DNA from: Epichloe hybrida
Lineage: Eukaryota > Ascomycota > Sordariomycetes > Hypocreales > Clavicipitaceae
Assembly: GCA_019022495.1 (NCBI GenBank)
Contig: JAFEKR010000021.1
Span: 1 to 64,000, forward strand
Direction of reading: 5' to 3'
Length of the DNA stretch: 64,000 nt
Part shown: positions 11,513 through 22,351 of the stretch, piece after piece
Layout: every line of letters begins with the position of its first letter
How positions within the stretch are numbered: position 1 is the stretch's first letter
Notes under the pieces: generated by a model
Database searches by the model: none
Told to the model about the DNA's origin: nothing
Seen by the model: the letters and a program-made list of their open reading frames with translations, nothing else
Made by a program: the position numbers and the translations under genes

Positions 11513-13200
11513 TCACGTTCTTTTCTCCGTGATGGTCTCGCCAAACGGGCTGCTGTCGGCGAACCCCCCATTTTGCGCGCCGAGCTCAAAGATCTTGCGA
11601 CCGCGCAACCACGTCTCCTTTACCCTGCCCGTGAACTCGTGGCCCTCCCACGGCGAGCACTTGTTCCTCCAGCGCATGTCGGCCCGTGAAAAGGTCCACA
11701 CGTCTGCGTCGTCGAAGACGCACATGTCGGCGTCCATGCCCGCCCTGATGGAGCCCTTTCTGTGCGAGAGTCCGACCTGCTCCGCCGTGGCCTGGCAGCA
11801 TAGACGGACAATGTCTGTGATGGTTGGTGTCTTGGGGGTTTTTCTGCGCCGCTGTTTGGCCGCCGAGTGGATGATGGGGAGGCCGAGCCCGACCGAGGAG
11901 ATGCCGCCCCAGGCGGACATGAAGTCGCCGGGGCTTTTGTTGTTGTTACTGTTGTTGTTACTGTTGTTGTTGTTGTTGGTCTCGTCCCCGCCCGGCGCTG
12001 CGGCCTCCTCGGGGCGTAGTTGTTTCAGCTCGGGCGTGCACGGCGAGTGGTCCGACACGACCGTCTTGATGCACGCGTCACTGGCGACGAGCTCTTCCCA
12101 GAGCCGGTCGCGGTTCCGGCCCTCCCTGATGGGCGGGCAGCATTTGTGCCGCGTGTCGCCCGTCGCGATGTCCTCGGCCGAGAGGCCCAGGTAGTGGAAG
12201 CATGTCTCGGCAGTGATGTTGACGCCCTTGTTGGCGCGGGCTTCCTTCAGGAGCGGGATGCACTGGGCTGCCGAGAGGTGCACGATGTGTAGGTGCAGCG
12301 AGGGGGCCACGTGGGCTGCTGACAGGATCTCCCGGACGGCAGCCGTCTCAAAGGCAGGGGGCCTGGAGTTGAGGAATGTCTGGTACGCTGTGACATCGGT
12401 CGATGCGTCGTCGTCGTCGTCGTCGTCGTCGGCGTCGTCGTCGGAAGGGCCGGCGCCGTCGGGCTCCATCTCGGCGTGGAACATGAGCGTGGTGGTGCAG
12501 TCTTTGAGGGTTTCCATTGCCAGGGTCATGTCCTTTGGTGAGATGGCGGGGAACTCGTCGACCTGGATTTCATTTCATGGGCAATGCATCAGTCTGCCAG
12601 CAGCAGCTTTTTTAGGATCTCTTTCGATCTCTTTCCTGTCGAATGCCATGACGAAACAAGAAGAAGAAGAAGAAGAAGAAAGACACTCACGCCAGATTCG
12701 ATGAGGAAACACTTGAACCCCCGTACGCCCGCCTCGACAAGAGGCTTCAGCTCGTCGGCATTGCCGGGAACGACACCTCCGTAGAAGGCCAGGTCGACCC
12801 AGCACTGGCCCTCGCTGGCCGCCAGCTTCTCTTGGAATCCCCTGACGGTTGTCGTGGGCGGGATGGCATTCAGAGGCATGTCAACGACTGTCGTGACACC
12901 CCCGGAGGCGGCGGCTCGGGTGCCCGTCCAGAAACCCTCCCATTCCGTGCGTCCCGGCTCGTTCAAGTGAACGTGGGCGTCGACCAGGCCCGGCAGCAGC
13001 AGCTTCGGCGTGTAGTCTAGATAGGTGGTCTCGGCGGGGAAGCTGGTCCGAGGCACAATCTCCGCCACCACGGACACGATCTTTCCGGTGGCCGGCGAGA
13101 CGGAAATCGTCGCAGGCGAGATGGTCAGTGAGCCCGATGCCGTAGGAAGCACGGCGCGGCTTGAGACCAGCACGGCGAGGGGGGCTGCTGTCATGGTCAT
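11513..13200 (-). CDS. DAL1: Allantoinase
   Basis: Two exons (13200-12691 and 12562-11513), 519 aa. The 128-bp intron has a GTGAGT donor and a CAG acceptor. The protein belongs to the cyclic amidohydrolase family and should open the ring of allantoin to allantoate in purine-nitrogen use. Metal and catalytic residues are all visible: DAHVH (H76, H78), the carboxylated lysine in GFKCF (K163), H199 in FHAE, H265 in HIVHLS and D341 in SDHSPC. The LNEPGR segment after the HxH motif is typical of allantoinase and dihydroorotase. The C-terminal GSIRAGMDADMCVFD strand is also typical. Two low-complexity inserts are odd: an Asp run at about 211-222 and an Asn/Ser run at about 366-379, both from triplet repeats in the DNA. 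Dihydropyrimidinase-like alternatives fit less well. Confidence 0.93.
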
Positions 13201-13792
13201 GGCATGGCGCGGCTATGAGAGCATGAAGGCGGGAAAGGTGCTGATTAGTAACACCGCGAATGAGGAAACCCCATCGCCAAGCCGCTCGCTGCTCTTCTTC
13301 ATTCGCCCCCCGGACTTGGCCGCCGCCGCGCAGCCGTACAGGGTAGTAGCGGAATAATATCAATTGTCTAAGGATACCGACAACGTGGATACGCGGATAT
13401 GGCTGCAAAACTGCAAAACCACCATCTTGCCTGCTCGCAAGTTGTTTCCATTTTCCCCCAGACATGTCCAGTACTATTGAAAACGGTGACCCGTGCCGCC
13501 TCCTGTTACCTTTGTATATATGCATTGGCATCATGCAACGTGAATGTACCTCTCGAGAAGCCCATGCATTCATCCCTCCTTTGGGCTTCGTTCTCGTCGC
13601 TTCCATCCTCCTTGTTCGAAAGTCGTCCTGGTTTCCCTTCTTCTCGTCTTGGGCCCCTTGACTTTTAATTCCAAATACCAAGTACAAGTACTTGTACACA
13701 GCAAGTACTTGTACACAGCAAGAGGAAACTTGACGCTGGTCGTCATGTCCATGTTTCCCTTTCCTTTCAATCAAACACACGCCGAGACAGTT
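13201..13792. other. Intergenic: allantoinase promoter and COQ1 3' flank
   Basis: Both neighbouring genes read leftward, so this segment carries the allantoinase promoter and the COQ1 3' end. It contains a short direct repeat of a 17-bp unit with the palindrome AAGTACTTGTAC at about 13680-13722. No further gene is seen. Individual GATA cores occur, but I did not find a clear pair of HGATAR sites. Confidence 0.5.
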
Positions 13793-15217
13793 TTACTTTT
13801 GTCTCTTGATCGTCTTCTGTGCCATCTCGACGAGCCCATCCTTGGCTTCACTCTCGGGGAAGTCCGCAATGGCCGCAATGGCCTTCTCCGAGTAGTCTTG
13901 CGCAAGGGCTCGAGTCTGCTCGATACCATCGCTCTGCAATACCAGTTGGCGGGCCTGAAGAGGATTTCAGTCAGTACGAAACCGACCAATGACAACGTAT
14001 CGATGGAATGTCGAAAGAGATGGCCTTACCTTCTCCACGTCCCCGTCCATCTCAAACTTGCGTCCGACCAGTGCTCCCAACGCTGGGTTCTGCTTCCAAG
14101 CAAAGAGTAGTGGTGCAGTTGCCAAGCCCAATTCTAGATCAGCCCCTGCAGGTTTACCGAGATCCTGTCCACTTCTAGTATAGTCGAGCATGTCGTCGAC
14201 AAGCTGGAATGCGAGTCCCAAGTTTCGGCCGTATGAATAAGCAGCGTCGACTATGCGGACATCTGCGTTGCCAAGTAATGCCGCGGCACGACAGGATTTG
14301 GAGATCAAACTGGCAGTCTTGAGATAGGTTTTTTGCAGGTAATATGTCAGGGTCTCCTCAGAATACTTGGGGTTTCGTTCGTCGCGTTCCGTATTCTTCA
14401 GTTGCATAAATTCTCCCTCTACCAGATTGGCGATGACGGTGGCAAGAAGCTCTACAACCTCGACATGCCTCAACCTCGCGAGGGCCACTGAAGCCCGCCC
14501 GAGGAGAAAGTCGCCAGCCAGCACGGCCATCTTGTTGCCGAATTCCAGGTTGGCTGATGGTGCACCACGCCTTGATACTGAGTGATCAATGACGTCGTCA
14601 TGGAGTAGGGACGCAGTGTGTATTAGCTCTGCGATCTCAGCCAGCCGCCTTTGGCTTGGCAAAATGCCCAGGATTCCGTCTGTAATGTCGGGTTCCGTCG
14701 AAGACAGCGGCGTAGCCGAAGGGTTCAAATTACTGAGGATCTGAACGGGCGATATCGAGGAATCGATGGCTCTCCCACTTTGGATATGTTCCGGCCGAGG
14801 ATTCTTGGGGCAGAGATGTGTTGCGCGGCTCATCAACAACACGATTAGAGGCCGTACGTGCTTGCCCTCCGCCTGAGTATAGTACTTGGCTACACGATCA
14901 AGAGACGGGTGGCCAGAGCCAAGAAGCTTGCGGATGTTTCCCGTGAGGAACTGCATCTCCTTTGCGACCGTTCGCAGAGGATCAATCGCCATGCCATCTT
15001 TGGAGGCTTTCTTGACCACGTTGCCGACCACACTGGAAGCAACCTGCACGGCCGCGGCCCACGCGGAATCCCTCCTGTGACTTGTGTGTATGCTTGATCG
15101 ATGAATCCTCGAATTGTTAAGGCTGATGGCGGAATAGCGACTCAATGCACAGCTCGGCGCTGTGATTCTTCGAGCGACGGCATCCGGAAACACCGCGGCT
15201 CCCGGCCGGAGCTGCAT
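13793..15217 (-). CDS. COQ1: Long-chain polyprenyl diphosphate synthase (ubiquinone side chain)
   Basis: Two exons (15217-14030 and 13954-13793) with a 75-bp intron; 449 aa from the chosen start. This trans-prenyl transferase builds the long isoprenoid tail of coenzyme Q in the mitochondrial matrix. Both Asp-rich motifs are present: DDVID at 207-211 and DDMLD at 341-345. GKHVRP is at 118-123. The residue five before the first motif is Ala, which fits long-chain products. The frame stays open to an upstream in-frame ATG at 15481 (537 aa). I prefer 15217 because it begins an Arg/Ser-rich stretch of about 50 residues that looks like a mitochondrial presequence, whereas the upstream extension does not. 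The gene lies head to head with VMA12. The intron is confirmed by the C-terminal helix that follows it. Confidence 0.92.
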
Positions 15218-15767
15218 GATTGGGAGTGCTGTCGCTGCCAAAGGCCTGATATGAACTTGGATGTATTCGGATGGCCGCGATGGTCGAATGGATTGCCAAT
15301 TGGGAATGGCAGGTCGGCGCAGGGATGCAAAGGCTGATTCTGGTACGGAAAGGGAGTCGTGACGAAGCCGATATATTTTACGTGCCTTTTTCTGATTACC
15401 ACCAGAAGCGGCTTCCTTGCACAGGTTGGTTCGGAGCCACCCGGCATTAGCTTCTTTGTTGTCCGTCGTCTGATTGGCCATATTACCGTGCCAGTGCTGA
15501 CAAGGGCCTGCAGGACCTGCGCTAGTAATCCGTACATAATCCGTACATACGGATTACATACAACTTGTCTGGCAGAGCAGCAAGGTCACATCAAGCATCA
15601 ACTCACAGGAGGCTCTAGATCTAGAAGATCCTTATCTCGCGACGACGTATCGGCCCATACACCAAATTGCTTTCCGCACCTGCCGATCCCGACGACGACT
15701 CTGCACCTGATCTGAACACATTGCGGACGCCCAGCCGATGTTGGCACAAACGCACACACTTGTCGAG
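15218..15767. promoter_or_regulatory. Divergent promoter region COQ1 / VMA12
   Basis: This spacer of about 550 bp separates two divergently read genes and must contain both promoters. At 15526-15557 it holds a cluster of CCGTACATAATCCGTA-like words including TACGGATTA, the same motif seen in most intergenic regions of the window. No TATA box position can be assigned with confidence. Confidence 0.5.
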
Positions 15768-16663
15768 ATGGTGCTCCTTACGATGACGTCGGCCATTGTG
15801 GACGGTCTACTGAAGACAGACGTACCACGCACTGGTCGCAGGTCGCCTGATGGAGATGCCTCTGATTGTGCTGAGGAATCCCCTCAGAACGGTGAACCGT
15901 CGCTTAGAGACCCTGCAGTTGGAAATCCCATCTCTCATGGGCAGATTGTTGATTTGTGGAGAGGACTCAACAAGGGCGACCAAGCAAGCCATAGTCTGGA
16001 ACAACTGTTGCGTGGCTCGCAAGTCTACTGTCCGCCACCTCCCCTGAAGCCAGAACCGGTGAGGATTCCGTGCCAGACTGAGCTGATGTTGCCCGACGTT
16101 ACTGACCTGAAATTCGGAACCAGTCTGAAGAATACAAGGCCCTAATGGCCCGACTACGACACGAAGAAGCACAACGAGCTTACGACCGCATGGTCAACCC
16201 GCCGCCAAAGATGGAAACCTTCAACGACCGCTTCCCGACATCAGCACAAGCTTTTTCCCAAGTCAATCGTCCAATCCATGCTGCGGACCTCGGTGACGAC
16301 GATGTGACTTTACAAGATGTACACCGCCAAGTCATGCTCATAATAAATTTCATGGTCAGCATACTGGGCGTCGCTGGAACGCTGTGGGTTACTTCAAGAT
16401 GGTGGGGCTTGCCAGCCAGAATTTTCCTCACAATGGGCGGAAGTATAGTAGTTGCAATTGCCGAAGTCGCAGTGTACTCAGGGTACATGTGGAGAATGGA
16501 GCAGGGCAAACAAAAGCAAAAGGCGGCCAAGGAGACACAAAAGATCGTGAACACGTGGGTGGTTGGGTCGGAAGAGAAGGAGGACCAAAGGACGATTCTG
16601 TTACGAAGTAAAGAAGATGATGTCGATGGCACCATCAGGAGACGAGTAACGACTGACCATTAG
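15768..16663 (+). CDS. VMA12: ER factor for V-ATPase assembly (Vma12/Vph2 family)
   Basis: Two exons (15768-16058 and 16124-16663) with a 65-bp intron; 276 aa. Splicing joins the variable N-terminal half to the conserved SEEYKALMARLRHEE block that marks this family. Two hydrophobic helices follow at about 167-187 and 196-217, then a charged cytosolic tail. In yeast Vma12p works with Vma22p in the ER membrane to assemble the V0 sector of the vacuolar ATPase. Another in-frame ATG exists at 15738, but the 15768 start gives the usual short hydrophobic MVLLTMT beginning. It shares its promoter region with COQ1. There is no sign of damage. Confidence 0.9.
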
Positions 16664-17190
16664 TGGACGAGAGAAATGACATTGGCTCTACGGATTATGA
16701 TACCAGATATGCGAAGTTGCACGTAGGAGACTTACCCTCGTAATTCGGTAGGTCGACACCACTAGCGAACCTTGTCATGTGTTGCGCGACAAATTGATAT
16801 GTGTCGCATGTGATGTCGCGTAGAGTGGTTATGCATCGCCATTGCGTCGCGTAACGCGTCTTGGTCAAGCTCACGTGGGGCCAAGCACTCATCCAACTCA
16901 TTCATCATCCACTTGCCGCCACATGCATTTATAATTTGGACATTATTCGAGCCTCTGGATATTTTGCTGTATTTCTTTGATTTGGGCCGAAAAGTCTTAA
17001 AAAACTGTCTCAGCAGTCTATGGGTATTTGAATCGGTGCTACTCCGAATTTTGAAGCTGCTTGCTCTTGAGCAGCTGGCGTCAAGGCATCATGTTGATCA
17101 GCCCCTCTCCAGAATATGCCATGTATGGTTCACGAGCACCAGGAAAATTTGAGTCGATTGGACTAATTCGTGCCTAGAACAAAGCCCGGG
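16664..17190. other. Intergenic, no gene seen
   Basis: Separates VMA12 from the zinc-finger gene. No recognisable element. The open frame that leads into the next gene starts at a GTG codon at 17170, not an ATG. Confidence 0.5.
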
Positions 17191-17934
17191 ATGCCACCTC
17201 ATATGTTGCGGAAACGCGAAAAATCACTCCGAACGTACGGACGAAAACCCGCGTCAACACCGGAACCTCGTGGCGAACCATCTGCCAAGAAGGCGCGATT
17301 CGAGCCAGGCTCCCTGCCACAATCAACAAAGCCGTCGAAGCCTGCGACAATAGACTCACGTTCGGAACGCGACAGCGCACCTCTTCCCAGTACTGAGGAG
17401 GCGTCGCGGTCCTCGATTCTCAAATATTTCAGACCTCTCCCAGCAGAGACCAAACCTCGGAGCGTGGACAAAGGCGCAAAAATCGCATCGCTGCCGTCGA
17501 CGGACACAATGTTGCTGGTACGAACCCGGCGGAAACCAAGGCTGCTCAGGTTTCAGGGTACTTCTTTACCGAGCGACATTTCATCAGAAGATGCCTTCAG
17601 CCTCTCGGGCAGAGACGAGGATGAAACAGATGGCAACCCTTCATCTCCTGACAAGAAGAGGAAGAGCCTCCGCGATGGAGCAGACAATCTGCTGAACCAG
17701 ACTAGGAGGGATGGCACATGTCCCGATGGCAGGATGAAGGACCGCCGGCTCAGGTCAAAACGGTCACCGACCGTTCAAACCACACTGAATATTTCATCCC
17801 AGGCAGCGTTTGCAGAGTGCAAGGTGTGCGATACGGTTTGGAATCCGTTGCATCCTCCTGATGTAAAGTATCACGATAAGAGGCATAAGGCTGTGCTGAG
17901 ATTGAAGCGGAAGAGGGAGGAAGATGAGCTGTAA
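17191..17934 (+). CDS. Zinc-finger protein with ESCO-type C2H2 finger
   Basis: Single exon, 247 aa from the first ATG; the frame is open slightly upstream to a GTG. The N-terminal half is basic and disordered, starting with a KSLRTYGRK segment. The C-terminus carries QTTLNISSQ followed by a C2H2 finger with C210, C213, H228 and H232 and the linker VWNPLHPPDVKYH. This finger is the one found just before the acetyltransferase domain of Eco1/ESCO cohesin acetyltransferases. Here the protein ends about 15 residues later, so no acetyltransferase domain exists. A short SSILKYFRPL segment near residues 78-87 resembles the PCNA-interaction peptides of Eco1-like proteins, but that is only a resemblance. 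A chromatin or replication role is inferred. Confidence 0.75.
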   Translation: MPPHMLRKREKSLRTYGRKPASTPEPRGEPSAKKARFEPGSLPQSTKPSKPATIDSRSERDSAPLPSTEEASRSSILKYFRPLPAETKPRSVDKGAKIASLPSTDTMLLVRTRRKPRLLRFQGTSLPSDISSEDAFSLSGRDEDETDGNPSSPDKKRKSLRDGADNLLNQTRRDGTCPDGRMKDRRLRSKRSPTVQTTLNISSQAAFAECKVCDTVWNPLHPPDVKYHDKRHKAVLRLKRKREEDEL

Positions 17935-18340
17935 ATGATATTCAGTCCGATGTTTTGACAGGCAAATTTCTTCATCTCTCTCTCGAGGTTCAATCGCCTC
18001 ATTTCCGAATCCATTTCCATCTGTACATACATGCTTCTTGTGCTTTCCGACCTCTTCTGTACGAGTAAGTGAGATTCAACTTGGCTGCCTATAAGCATGG
18101 ATCTCGCAAACGATACGCCTGAAACGGCTTTTGAAGCCCTTGGTAGTAGAACCCGGTGGTCCAATGATTCAACCAATAATGATGATGCTCCATGTCCGTA
18201 GCTTGGTGGAGTTGACGTCGGTCAAGGCGACATTCGTGTTCGCTCCGCTCCGCTCCTCCTCCCACGTGGACCTGACATTGAAGCTTGGAGCTGTCTCAGC
18301 TTGTGCTCTTCTATCGCACGCACCGCACACACCGCACGCC
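17935..18340. other. Intergenic, presumed ankyrin-gene promoter
   Basis: No gene recognised. Contains short CACC/CGCAC repeats just upstream of the ankyrin gene start. Open frames that cross this stretch begin at TTG codons and have no motifs. Confidence 0.5.
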
Positions 18341-19137
18341 ATGACACACGATCCACCATGTATGTGTGTTTGTTTTTTGGCGGAACATGTACTGCTGAGA
18401 GTGTTGCTAATGTATGTTCCAACCGCAGGATCGACCCTTCGATTCGCATTCGTCGCGCTATTCACGTCGGTGACAGTCTGCTCGTCAAACGCATCCTCGA
18501 ATCACACCCTACTCTGCTTCACAACCCCAATGCATCTCTTTCGGGACTCTCAAACTCGAACCTACATCTCGCAGCATCACTCGGCCATAAAGCCGTATGT
18601 GAAACCCTGCTGGAAGCAGGTCACGAAGATCCCTGCCCTGCCTTGAACGAGAACCACCAAACGGCGTTGATGCTGGCCGCTGGGGGCGGGCACTCCGAAG
18701 TTGTACATTTGCTCTGCGAACACGACAGAAGCTGCATTCTTCGGAGGGACAGCAGAGGCCGAGATGCAATCATGGGAGCCAGCATGGGAGGACACGACAC
18801 GGCCTTGCAAATCCTCCTGACTTATGTCCCTGGTGGTCCACGAGACGCAGTGCAACGGGCCGACCTTGAGGGCAACACGGCTTTACATTTTGCCAGTAGC
18901 AACGGGAACCTTCTTGGACTTCGGACTCTGCTCGCAGCCGGCGCTGACGTAGAACGCCGCAACATCTGGAACTGGACCCCCGCTGCATACAGTGCCACAG
19001 TTCAAGCCGAGGTTTATCTCAAAGGGCTGGTCTCAGAAGTTGGGAAACGACAGCAACTGAGGAAAGAGATTGAGGATACCAGAAACAAGAAAGGGGCAGC
19101 AGTCCGTCTCGTTGTGTCGGACAGCGACGATGAGTGA
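18341..19137 (+). CDS. Ankyrin-repeat protein
   Basis: Exon 2 (18429-19137) encodes almost the whole protein, about 236-243 aa. It begins IDPSIRIRRAI and contains at least four ankyrin repeats, with recognisable units such as NLHLAASLGH, TALMLAAGGGH and TALHFASSNGN. A charged C-terminal tail ends in DSDDE. The 5' end is unusual. Two overlapping donors, GTATGT at 18360 and GTGTGT at 18364, can pair with the acceptor at 18428. The second gives an in-frame ATG at 18341 (243 aa). The first splits the start codon ATG itself across the intron (236 aa) and turns the 18341 ATG into a six-codon upstream frame. I list the longer form. The function is unknown; ankyrin repeats bind proteins. No membrane segments are seen. 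Confidence 0.82.
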
Positions 19138-19851
19138 GCAGACACGACACATGAAATCATCTCCTCCACAGGTGATGCTACATTCGCCGTTGGAGGATTG
19201 CGTTGATGCGAGGCGTTCACAGCAAACGATGACTTTGAATCTGACCACTCCGAATAAGGTTATATTCTGAACTGAGCAAATTCCTGCATTCCCAATCTCA
19301 GTATCCAGTACGTGTGCATCTGCGGCTTTGGAACAACACCGTCCCCGACAACTCGACGTTTGCTGGACCAAATGTGGTTCACAACAAATCACCAAATTCA
19401 TCAGATGATTCCATCCGCACTGTGAATGACAACTTGACCGAACGCTAAGAGCCCAATCATCGTGGGAGAAATTTCCGCGTGATGATTATGTGCTTACGTG
19501 TCGTCCATTCTCGATTTACTCGCGCGTGATCAAGGCAGATGGACTGGTACACCGTTCTGGCACATTTGCGGGATGCAGAACTTGGTCAATGACATTTCCG
19601 CATCCACGATTGACTCACGGAGGATATCACATGTTTGCCGATCTGGTCTGAGTGACCAATCCGCTATCGCTTTCCCTTCATCTGAACATGTCAAATGTTG
19701 ATCACGTCTCCCATACGTGTACACAATCAGCGGGCTTTGGGCTCTGCCTTCTTCAAATGGAACCAATTCCCCCCCTCAATACAGTTCTACTAAACGACTT
19801 GTTCATCACAACTTCCGTTGCGAGCGTGAGTGAAGATTACATTCTAACCTC
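19138..19851. other. Intergenic, no gene seen
   Basis: About 700 bp with only short motif-less frames. It presumably holds the ankyrin-gene 3' UTR and the promoter of the small acidic protein gene. Confidence 0.5.
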
Positions 19852-20484
19852 ATGTCGACGGTGCCAGTCTTGGAAAGGACAGTCGAGGTAGACAGCGATT
19901 TCCTTCCTGCTTCAGCAGCCAAACTCATCATCACGCAATATCTGGAATGTGAAGACACCTCAAGCTGGGCGTGGATCATTGTTGGGACCTTTTTCGACAG
20001 CCGAGATCAACCTCTGTGGAGCACAGAGATCTTTATTGCTCAACTGGACATCGATTCGGACTCAGAATACAGCGACAACACTGACGAGTCGTACCACGGA
20101 GGCAGTGAAGATCTACAGTCTGGTGAGTCATATCATGGTCTACGGTCTGCCCCTATGTTTGCTAGCGACTGGGTGATTGCGAGCTTGTGCTGCCCTAATC
20201 AAAAATATGCTGTGTCTTGGTGTGATGCGAGTTCCCGGCCAGATAGCTAACTTCAAATAGAAGCCAATTCAACAACAGAGGAAACGCAAGACTTGGTTGC
20301 AAGTTCATCCCTTGAACAGGATTCTCAATCTTTCCCAAGTTACATACCCTCTACCCCAAGCAACGCCTACGACTTCCCCCCGATCTGGGATCCTGTCATA
20401 CAAGGACCAGTACCTGGACATTGGCAGGCGAGATTTGATCCTCATTTACGTCGCTGGATACACACCTGGCAGTCCCACTTCTGA
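19852..20484 (+). CDS. Small acidic protein of unknown function
   Basis: Two exons (19852-20122 and 20261-20484) with a 138-bp intron (GTGAGT donor, AATAG acceptor); 164 aa. I do not recognise a family. The N-terminal half looks folded, with alternating hydrophobic strands including SWAWIIVGTFFDS. It is followed by an acidic Asp/Ser/Glu-rich linker and a C-terminal Trp/His/Arg-rich segment that contains PPIWDP and WQARFDPHLRRW. The in-frame splice and the aromatic-rich tail make it more than a chance open frame. It lies only about 80 bp upstream of the next gene in the same direction. No signal peptide or membrane helix is seen. Confidence 0.6.
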
Positions 20485-20562
20485 TTCCTCTTAACATAAT
20501 TTTCATCAAATCCCTCGGCTCCTCGGCCCAATTCTCCCAAAAGCCACGACGGAAGAGCAGCA

Positions 20563-21336
20563 ATGCCTGGAGGTTGGAATCCAGTCACGGGCCGCGACCC
20601 CAGCGGCACACGTCCCAACTTTGCTCCCTTCGGAGCCCCTGTCCCTGGCCAAGGCCAGCCCTATATCTATCATTCTGGCGGGCCGGGACAGAACTTTGGT
20701 ACTTATCCTCACCACAATCCATGGGCCAGCATGACTTACGGGATGTATCCCCTAGGAAACCCCGGAACCCCAGCTGCTCCTCCAGCTGGGATTCCCATGA
20801 CCTCTGCCTTTGCCCCTCAGGGCACGACCGGCGGCTATTACGCCCAGCAGACATTCTCTTACCAGCCCAACGGGACGGGAAACATGCTCCCACGCCAAGC
20901 CCAGCCTTGGCCCGCGATCGATCCCACGATGCCCGCCGCCCAAATGACCAATTCCACAGGAGGTGTAGGCTGCGAGCCTGGCTACAATCTGTTCTTTGCT
21001 GCCGAGCACACCAAGGCCCATATTTTCCGCTCCAACATTCCACCTTGGCAGTTGCCTGCGACGGCGCAGCTCCCGTTCAAAGCTGTCCATATCCCATGCA
21101 ACACGACGCTCGAAGAATTGCTCAAAGGCTTCGGCTGTACGAACCCAGTGAGCAAGAAGAACAAGGTGTTTGAGATCCAGAGTGCCGGTGGCGGCAAGTG
21201 GTACAAGGGGTTGGAAGTCAATGGTGCCAGCAAGGATCTGTTGAAGAAATCCATCAAAGAAATCGGCTGGGATGCGACTCGAACGGGTAATCCGCGCGAA
21301 AAGCCTGTTGTGTGCTTGTGGTTCTGCAAGGACTGA
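20563..21336 (+). CDS. Conserved-looking fungal protein of unknown function
   Basis: Single exon, 257 aa, ATG start. The N-terminal 130 residues are rich in Pro, Gly and aromatic residues (MPGGWNPVTGRDPSG onward) and are likely disordered. The C-terminal 120 residues look folded: a GYNLFFAAEHTKAHIF block, an IPPWQLP linker, then HIPCNTTLEELLKGFGC, a GGGKWYKG turn and a final VVCLWFCKD strand. I know this arrangement only as an uncharacterised filamentous-fungal protein and assign no activity. No transmembrane or nuclear-import signal stands out. It follows the small acidic gene in the same direction. Confidence 0.75.
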   Translation: MPGGWNPVTGRDPSGTRPNFAPFGAPVPGQGQPYIYHSGGPGQNFGTYPHHNPWASMTYGMYPLGNPGTPAAPPAGIPMTSAFAPQGTTGGYYAQQTFSYQPNGTGNMLPRQAQPWPAIDPTMPAAQMTNSTGGVGCEPGYNLFFAAEHTKAHIFRSNIPPWQLPATAQLPFKAVHIPCNTTLEELLKGFGCTNPVSKKNKVFEIQSAGGGKWYKGLEVNGASKDLLKKSIKEIGWDATRTGNPREKPVVCLWFCKD

Positions 21337-22351
21337 ATGTTGAGTCGAGCTTGGATTGCGACGTGAGATCTGGATCGTATGGAATGCAGTTTCAATGACG
21401 TCGGATTTGGGGGAGGTTTTTTTTTTTTTTTTCATTTTTTTCTTGATGCCGCTCTTCTGATATTGGGGTATCTATCTCCATGGCAAGGGGCGAGGCGCAA
21501 CTATTGTCAGATCGAGAGTGGTCAGTAGCAACGACTAACACGAAGAGGCCAGCGGGCCAAGTTATTATTCCATGCCAGGTGTTTTTGAAGACTTGAAAGA
21601 TGAGAACGACATGTTGTCATGTTTCGTGGGCGATGGCATCAGATAGGGGTGGTGTATCGTAACTGTGGTTCCGACTTCCTCCTTTGACAAAAGTGTTATC
21701 GAATCAAATCTTTAGACTTTTCTCACTCTTTTTTTTTTTTTTTTCTTCACCCTCCCCAAAAAGATGGAACAATTCAGAAACATCAACGTCGTCTCCCAAC
21801 TCTGCCCTCAGGGCCCACCCACGCAGGCCATTCTCTTGAGCCAACGTGGCCCTCGCCGCAACGAACCCCGATGCCAAGGGCGCGGCGTGTGAGTCGCTGC
21901 CTCGATGTCGAGTCGAGCTGCCGGTATTCTGTCGGGCATGATGCAACAGATTGCGGGCGGCGATTGCGGTCCACGCCATCGGTTCGTACAATAAGTACAT
22001 GGTTCCCGGCTAGTGACGAGGCTGGGCTGAGGCTTATCAGTGCATTTGTCTTGGTATTCGAAAACATACAACTACTGTCTACATAAATCCTGATTAATAT
22101 GGACAAGTTCTCAAAAGCCAACCACATCTCGTACATCTCGAATAATGCTGAACGGTCGTAAAATACAGCTAATTAATCAGTCATCAAGTTTGTTCCCGCC
22201 ATCAACGTCGTGGGCATCCATTCGTCCACTCATCCTAAACAGCAGTTGGGTATCGGCGCCAGAATTTTACTGGCCATCTTGTGTTGCCACTAGCCGTAGA
22301 GGGCCTGCGCAAACTTTGCCAGGATCTGTTCACTGAGAACCGAGTCCTTGG
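21337..22351. other. Convergent intergenic region
   Basis: Lies between two genes that converge. It contains T runs at 21419-21432 and 21728-21744 that probably belong to 3' UTRs. Open frames here have no recognisable content. Confidence 0.5.

Noticed and set aside
11529..12194. 221-codon plus frame inside allantoinase
   Set aside because: Antisense shadow of the real gene, with Leu runs produced by the Asn triplet repeat.
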